Source: Bradyrhizobium iriomotense (GTDB lineage: Bacteria; Pseudomonadota; Alphaproteobacteria; Rhizobiales; Xanthobacteraceae). From it: a stretch of DNA of 64,000 bases. The DNA lies in the NCBI RefSeq assembly GCF_030160715.1, contig NZ_BSOW01000014.1, positions 124,001 through 188,000 of the forward strand, given 5' to 3'. Shown here one piece after another: positions 60,644 through 64,000 of this stretch. The notes under the pieces are model-generated. The model ran no database searches. It was not told where the DNA came from and was given only the letters and a program-made list of their open reading frames with translations. A program made the position numbers and the translations under genes. Each line of letters opens with the position of its first letter. Position 1 is the first letter of the stretch.

Positions 60644-61390
60644 ATGGCCGGACATTCCCAATTCAAGAACATCATGCACCGCAAGGGGCGGCAGGATGCG
60701 CAGAAGTCGAAGCTTTTCGGCAAGCTGGCCCGCGAAATCACCGTCGCGGCCAAGCTCGGCACGCCCGATCCCAACATGAATCCGCGCCTGCGCGCGGCCG
60801 TGATCGCGGCGCGCCAGGAGAACATGCCGAAGGACAATATCGAGCGCGCCATCAAGAAGGCGCTCGGCAATGAGGGCGAGAACTATGAGGAGATCCGCTA
60901 CGAGGGTTATGGCCCGGGCGGCGTCGCCGTCATCGTCGAGGCGCTGACCGACAACCGCAACCGTGCCGCCTCCGACATCCGCTCCTTCTTCACCAAATCC
61001 GGCGGCAATCTCGGCGAAACCGGCTCGGTGTCCTTTATGTTCGACCGCACCGGCATCATCGAATATGATCGCAGCGTCGCTTCCGACGATGCGGTGCTCG
61101 ATGCTGCGATCGAGGCCGGCGCCGACGACGTCATCTCGGGCGAGAGCGGCCATGAGATCTACGCCTCGACCGAGGGCTATCGCGACGTCGCCAAGGCGCT
61201 CGAGGCGAAGTTCGGCGAGCCGCGCAAGGCCGCGCTGATCTGGAAGCCGCAGAACACGGTCGCCGTCGACGACGAGACCGGCGAGAAGCTGCTCAAGCTG
61301 ACGGACCTGCTCAACGAGCACGACGACGTCCAGAACGTCTACGCCAATTTCGAGATTTCCGACGCGCTGATGGCGAAGATGGGCGGCTGA
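60644..61390 (+). CDS. YebC/PmpR-family transcriptional regulator
   Basis: Cytoplasmic protein of 248 aa with the family opening AGHSQFKNIMHRKGRQDAQK and blocks NMPKDNIERAIKKA, YEGYGPGGVAVIVEALTDN and DMxxVYANF-like ending. YebC proteins are reported as DNA-binding regulators or ribosome-associated factors. ATG 60644 is preceded by no strong site. It precedes ruvC, with repeat A6 between, an order common in many bacteria. Confidence 0.94.
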   Translation: MAGHSQFKNIMHRKGRQDAQKSKLFGKLAREITVAAKLGTPDPNMNPRLRAAVIAARQENMPKDNIERAIKKALGNEGENYEEIRYEGYGPGGVAVIVEALTDNRNRAASDIRSFFTKSGGNLGETGSVSFMFDRTGIIEYDRSVASDDAVLDAAIEAGADDVISGESGHEIYASTEGYRDVAKALEAKFGEPRKAALIWKPQNTVAVDDETGEKLLKLTDLLNEHDDVQNVYANFEISDALMAKMGG

Positions 61391-61421
61391 GGCCGCTCTT
61401 CTGTCAGCTCCACATTCCGCT

Positions 61422-61522
61422 GTCGTCGCCCGGCTCGACCGGGCGACCCAGTATTCCAGAGACGCCAGAGGGATACGGAGAAGGCGCGGCGTAGTGGATA
61501 CCCCGCTTTCGCGGGGTATGAC
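61422..61522. repeat. Palindromic repeat family A, copy 6
   Basis: Left arm GTCGTCGCCCGGCTCGACCG with GGCGACCCAGTATTCC, right arm GGATACCCCGCTTTCGCGGG with GTATGAC. Inner AGTATTCC and GTAGTGG pair imperfectly. It lies between yebC and ruvC. Confidence 0.8.
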
Positions 61523-61629
61523 GAAGCAGGTTGCGGCGAGCCGCGCGGTCTCAACCACTGGCGCACTTCCCCGGGGACTTTCGTTCCGTTTCTGTTTCCC
61601 TCCCTCCGGCCAGCCGCTATCACTGGCCC

Positions 61630-62157
61630 ATGACCGCGCTCCCGATTCGCCAGCCCGTCCGCATCATCGGCATCGACCCCGGCCTGCGCCGCACCGGCTG
61701 GGGTGTGATCGAGGCCGAGGGCAATCGCCTCGTCTACGTTGCCTGCGGTTCGGTGGAACCGCCCGAGGGGTTGCCGCTGTCGAGCCGGCTGCTGGCGATC
61801 CATGAGGGGCTCGCGTCCGTGCTCTCCCAGCACAAGCCGATGGAAGCCGCCGTCGAGCAGACCTTCGTCAACAAGGATGGCGTCGCGACGCTGAAGCTCG
61901 GCCAGGCCCGCGGCGTCGCCATGCTGGCGCCCGCGATGTTCGGCATCACGGTGGCCGAATACGCGCCCAACCAGGTCAAGAAGACCGTGGTTGGCGCCGG
62001 TCACGCCGACAAGAACCAGATCGCGGTGATGCTGAAGATCCTGCTGCCCAAGGCCGAGCCGCCGTCGGCGGACGCCGCCGACGCCCTCGCCATCGCCATC
62101 ACTCACGCCCATCACCGCCAAAGCGCCGCGCTAAGGCTGAAGGTGGTCGGGATATGA
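61630..62157 (+). CDS. ruvC: Holliday junction resolvase RuvC
   Basis: Endonuclease of 175 aa that resolves Holliday junctions with RuvAB. Opening IIGIDPGLRRTGWGVIE holds the first catalytic aspartate; EQTFVNKDGVATLKLGQARG holds the second acid, and DAADALAIAITHAHH the last two. All four catalytic acids are seen. ATG 61630 was chosen since family members begin near this point. Its last codons overlap ruvA (ATGA). Confidence 0.95.
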   Translation: MTALPIRQPVRIIGIDPGLRRTGWGVIEAEGNRLVYVACGSVEPPEGLPLSSRLLAIHEGLASVLSQHKPMEAAVEQTFVNKDGVATLKLGQARGVAMLAPAMFGITVAEYAPNQVKKTVVGAGHADKNQIAVMLKILLPKAEPPSADAADALAIAITHAHHRQSAALRLKVVGI

Positions 62158-62771
62158 TCGGCAAGCTCAAGGGCCTGATCGATTCCTACGGCGAGGATTT
62201 CGTCATCCTCGATGTCGGCGGTGTCGGCTACCAGGTGCATTGCTCGACGCGCACGCTGCAGCATCTGCCTTCGCCTGGTGAAGCCGCCGTACTCTCGATC
62301 GAGACCTATGTCCGTGAGGATCAAATAAAACTGTTCGGCTTCCGCACCGACCAGGAGCGCGAATGGTTTCGCCTGCTCCAGACCGTGCAGGGTGTCGGCG
62401 CCAAGGTCGCGCTCGCGGTGCTCGGCACGCTCTCGCCTGCCGATCTTGCCAATGCGATCGCGCTGCGCGACAAGGCCGCGGTGTCGCGCACGCCGGGCGT
62501 CGGCCCCAAGGTCGCCGAGCGTATCGTCACCGAGTTGAAGGACAAGGCGCCGGCCTTTGCCAATGTCGATCCGCACGTCGTGCATCTTGCCGGCGCCGTC
62601 GACGACCAGCGCGCCCCGCGGCCCGTCGCGGACGCGATCTCCGCGCTGGTCAATCTCGGCTACGGCCAGCCGCAGGCGGCGGCCGCCATCGCCACGGCGT
62701 CACGCAATGCCGGCGAGAATGCGGAGACCGCGCAGCTCATTCGGCTAGGTCTGAAAGAATTGTCGAAATAG
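62154..62771 (+). CDS. ruvA: Holliday junction helicase subunit RuvA
   Basis: Junction-binding subunit of 205 aa. N-terminal OB domain MIGKLKGLIDSYGEDFVILD, helix-hairpin-helix motifs LLQTVQGVGAKVALAVLG and TPGVGPKVAERIVTELK, and a C-terminal RuvB-contacting domain. Starts by overlap with ruvC. It is separated from ruvB by a deaminase gene, an unusual interruption. Confidence 0.96.
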   Translation: MIGKLKGLIDSYGEDFVILDVGGVGYQVHCSTRTLQHLPSPGEAAVLSIETYVREDQIKLFGFRTDQEREWFRLLQTVQGVGAKVALAVLGTLSPADLANAIALRDKAAVSRTPGVGPKVAERIVTELKDKAPAFANVDPHVVHLAGAVDDQRAPRPVADAISALVNLGYGQPQAAAAIATASRNAGENAETAQLIRLGLKELSK

Positions 62772-62818
62772 ACTATCCTGCGCGGGCCGGTGACTGACAG
62801 AGGACAATATTTTTCACC

Positions 62819-63238
62819 ATGCTGAGCGACAAAGACAAGGAATTGATCGCCGCCGCGACCGCAGCGATCAGCCAACGTTATCGCAACGACTGGCAGGAGG
62901 TGGGGGCTGCAATGCGCACGCGCGACGGCCGCATCGTCACCGGCGTGAACATCGACGCCTATATCGGCCGCATCGCGGTCTGCGCCGAGGCGATCGCGAT
63001 CGGACGCGCCATCACGGAGACCGGCGACCACGGCATCGAGACCATCGTTGCCGTGCGCCATCCGAAGCCGGGTGAGCCCGGCCAGATCGCCGTCGTCTCG
63101 CCCTGCGGCATCTGCCGCGAGCTGATCCATGACTACGACGCCAAGGCGCGGGTCATCGTGCCGCAGAATGGCCGCGAGCCGGAGGTCGTGACCATCGGCG
63201 AGCTGCTGCCGAATAAGTATCGGCGGGGCAACGAGTGA
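62819..63238 (+). CDS. Cytidine-deaminase-family protein
   Basis: Zinc-dependent deaminase of 139 aa. The catalytic motif is CAEAIAIGRA (with the zinc Cys and Glu), followed by SPCGICRELIHD providing the other zinc cysteines. It resembles cytidine deaminase/blasticidin-S deaminase relatives; cytidine or an analogue is the likely substrate. The usual His in HAE is Cys here, as in tetrameric cytidine deaminases. It lies between ruvA and ruvB; its TGA overlaps the ruvB GTG, so it is coupled to ruvB. Confidence 0.88.
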   Translation: MLSDKDKELIAAATAAISQRYRNDWQEVGAAMRTRDGRIVTGVNIDAYIGRIAVCAEAIAIGRAITETGDHGIETIVAVRHPKPGEPGQIAVVSPCGICRELIHDYDAKARVIVPQNGREPEVVTIGELLPNKYRRGNE

Positions 63239-64000
63239 ACACTCCCACCCGCATCGTCACGCCCGAGCGCCGCAGCGATGATGTCGGCGACACCGCGCTG
63301 CGCCCGCAATCGCTCACCGAATTCGTCGGCCAGCAACAGGCGCGCAAGAACCTGTCTATCTTCATCGATGCGGCGCGCAAGCGCGGCGAGGCACTGGATC
63401 ACGTGCTGTTCGTAGGGCCCCCCGGTCTCGGCAAGACCACGCTGGCGCAGATCGTGGCGCGCGAGCTCGGCGTCGGCTTTCGCGCCACATCGGGTCCCGT
63501 GATCGCCAAGGCCGGCGATCTCGCCGCGCTCCTGACCAATCTCGAAGAGCGCGACGTGCTCTTCATCGACGAGATCCACCGTCTGAGCCCCGCGGTGGAA
63601 GAGGTGCTCTATCCCGCGATGGAGGACTTCCAGCTCGACCTCATCATCGGCGAGGGTCCGGCGGCGCGCTCGGTCAAGATCGAGCTCGCAAAGTTCACCC
63701 TCGTCGGCGCGACGACGCGCGCAGGCCTTCTCACAAATCCGCTGCGCGACCGTTTCGGCATCCCGATCCGGCTAAATTTCTATACGATCGAGGAGCTGGA
63801 AGGCATCGTCACCCGCGGCGCGCGCGTGCTCAACGTCGGCATGAGTCCGGATGGCGCCAACGAGATCGCGCGCCGCGCCCGAGGCACGCCGCGCATCGCC
63901 GGCCGCCTGCTGCGGCGGGTGCGCGACTTTGCATCGGCCGCCGATGCCGACACGATTGACCGGACGATCGCCGACCACGCACTGAGCGCGCTCGAGGTCG
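63235..64000 (+). CDS. ruvB: Holliday junction helicase subunit RuvB, 3'-truncated
   Basis: AAA+ motor that drives branch migration. The first 255 codons are present, beginning at GTG 63235; the window ends inside the gene. Walker A GPPGLGKTT, Walker B FIDEIHRL, the sensor block GATTRAGLLTNPLRDRFG and the arginine region RARGTPRIAGRLLRRVRDF are intact. The start overlaps the deaminase stop. Confidence 0.96.
   Translation, partial: MNTPTRIVTPERRSDDVGDTALRPQSLTEFVGQQQARKNLSIFIDAARKRGEALDHVLFVGPPGLGKTTLAQIVARELGVGFRATSGPVIAKAGDLAALLTNLEERDVLFIDEIHRLSPAVEEVLYPAMEDFQLDLIIGEGPAARSVKIELAKFTLVGATTRAGLLTNPLRDRFGIPIRLNFYTIEELEGIVTRGARVLNVGMSPDGANEIARRARGTPRIAGRLLRRVRDFASAADADTIDRTIADHALSALEV

Noticed and set aside
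1..64000. Long open frames opposite most genes
   Set aside because: GC-rich coding sequence gives long antisense frames; these show Arg/Ala/Gly/His-rich low-complexity translations and no domain motifs.

Overview
The window is a GC-rich chromosomal segment of an alphaproteobacterium. Gene content and synteny point to Bradyrhizobium or a close relative in the Nitrobacteraceae: DUF1465, DUF1192 and DUF4164 proteins, a C- type L31 beside a B-family ABC exporter, the zapA/6S RNA/fau order, and many mosaic palindromic intergenic repeats. This placement is inference from families and gene order; no marker gene was compared. No rRNA or tRNA gene, CRISPR array, prophage or complete insertion sequence was seen.

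Layout. 1-3550: sulfate ABC importer (binding protein cut by the window edge, then cysT, cysW, cysA). 3728-7343: a CAP-domain lipoprotein, a patatin/3-hydroxybutyrate dehydrogenase pair and a TauE-type exporter. 7680-14094: a polysaccharide flippase, an orphan DsbD N-domain protein, YqgE, a TfdA-like dioxygenase, two divergent SDRs and a CsbD-like protein. 14247-18553: SGNH hydrolase, lytic transglycosylase, galU. 18778-25536: a diguanylate cyclase, a PAS-GGDEF-EAL protein, a phytanoyl-CoA dioxygenase-like protein and a quinone oxidoreductase. 25641-29260: DUF1192, a probable small RNA, DUF1465, rpmE and an ABC exporter. 29522-34218: GNAT, a MotB-like/MotA-like pair, DUF1295 and a cyclopropane-fatty-acid-synthase-like enzyme.

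34219-38315 is an accessory islet with visibly lower GC, holding a cytochrome c and small orphan genes. 38316-44443: an RND efflux adaptor and pump, then a lone AAA ATPase and a small membrane protein. 44560-54041 is a long minus-strand central-carbon block (tkt, gap, pgk, class II fba, class I fba, a divergent ThiE-like gene, a Sel1 protein and an inositol-phosphatase-family gene). 54320-56838: DUF4164, zapA, 6S RNA, fau and a YmdB-type phosphodiesterase. 57043-60433: two paralogous soluble chemoreceptors. 60644-64000: yebC, ruvC, ruvA, a cytidine-deaminase-like gene and ruvB (cut by the window end).

The most unusual structure is a two-hairpin repeat of about 100 bp, present four times. Every copy fits insertion at CTAG with a TA target duplication. 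One copy interrupts a second repeat family; the other three sit exactly on a neighbouring gene's stop codon and supply the A of a regenerated TAA. This looks like a miniature element mobilised by an IS630/Tc1-type transposase. Six other palindromic repeat families occupy most of the longer gaps.
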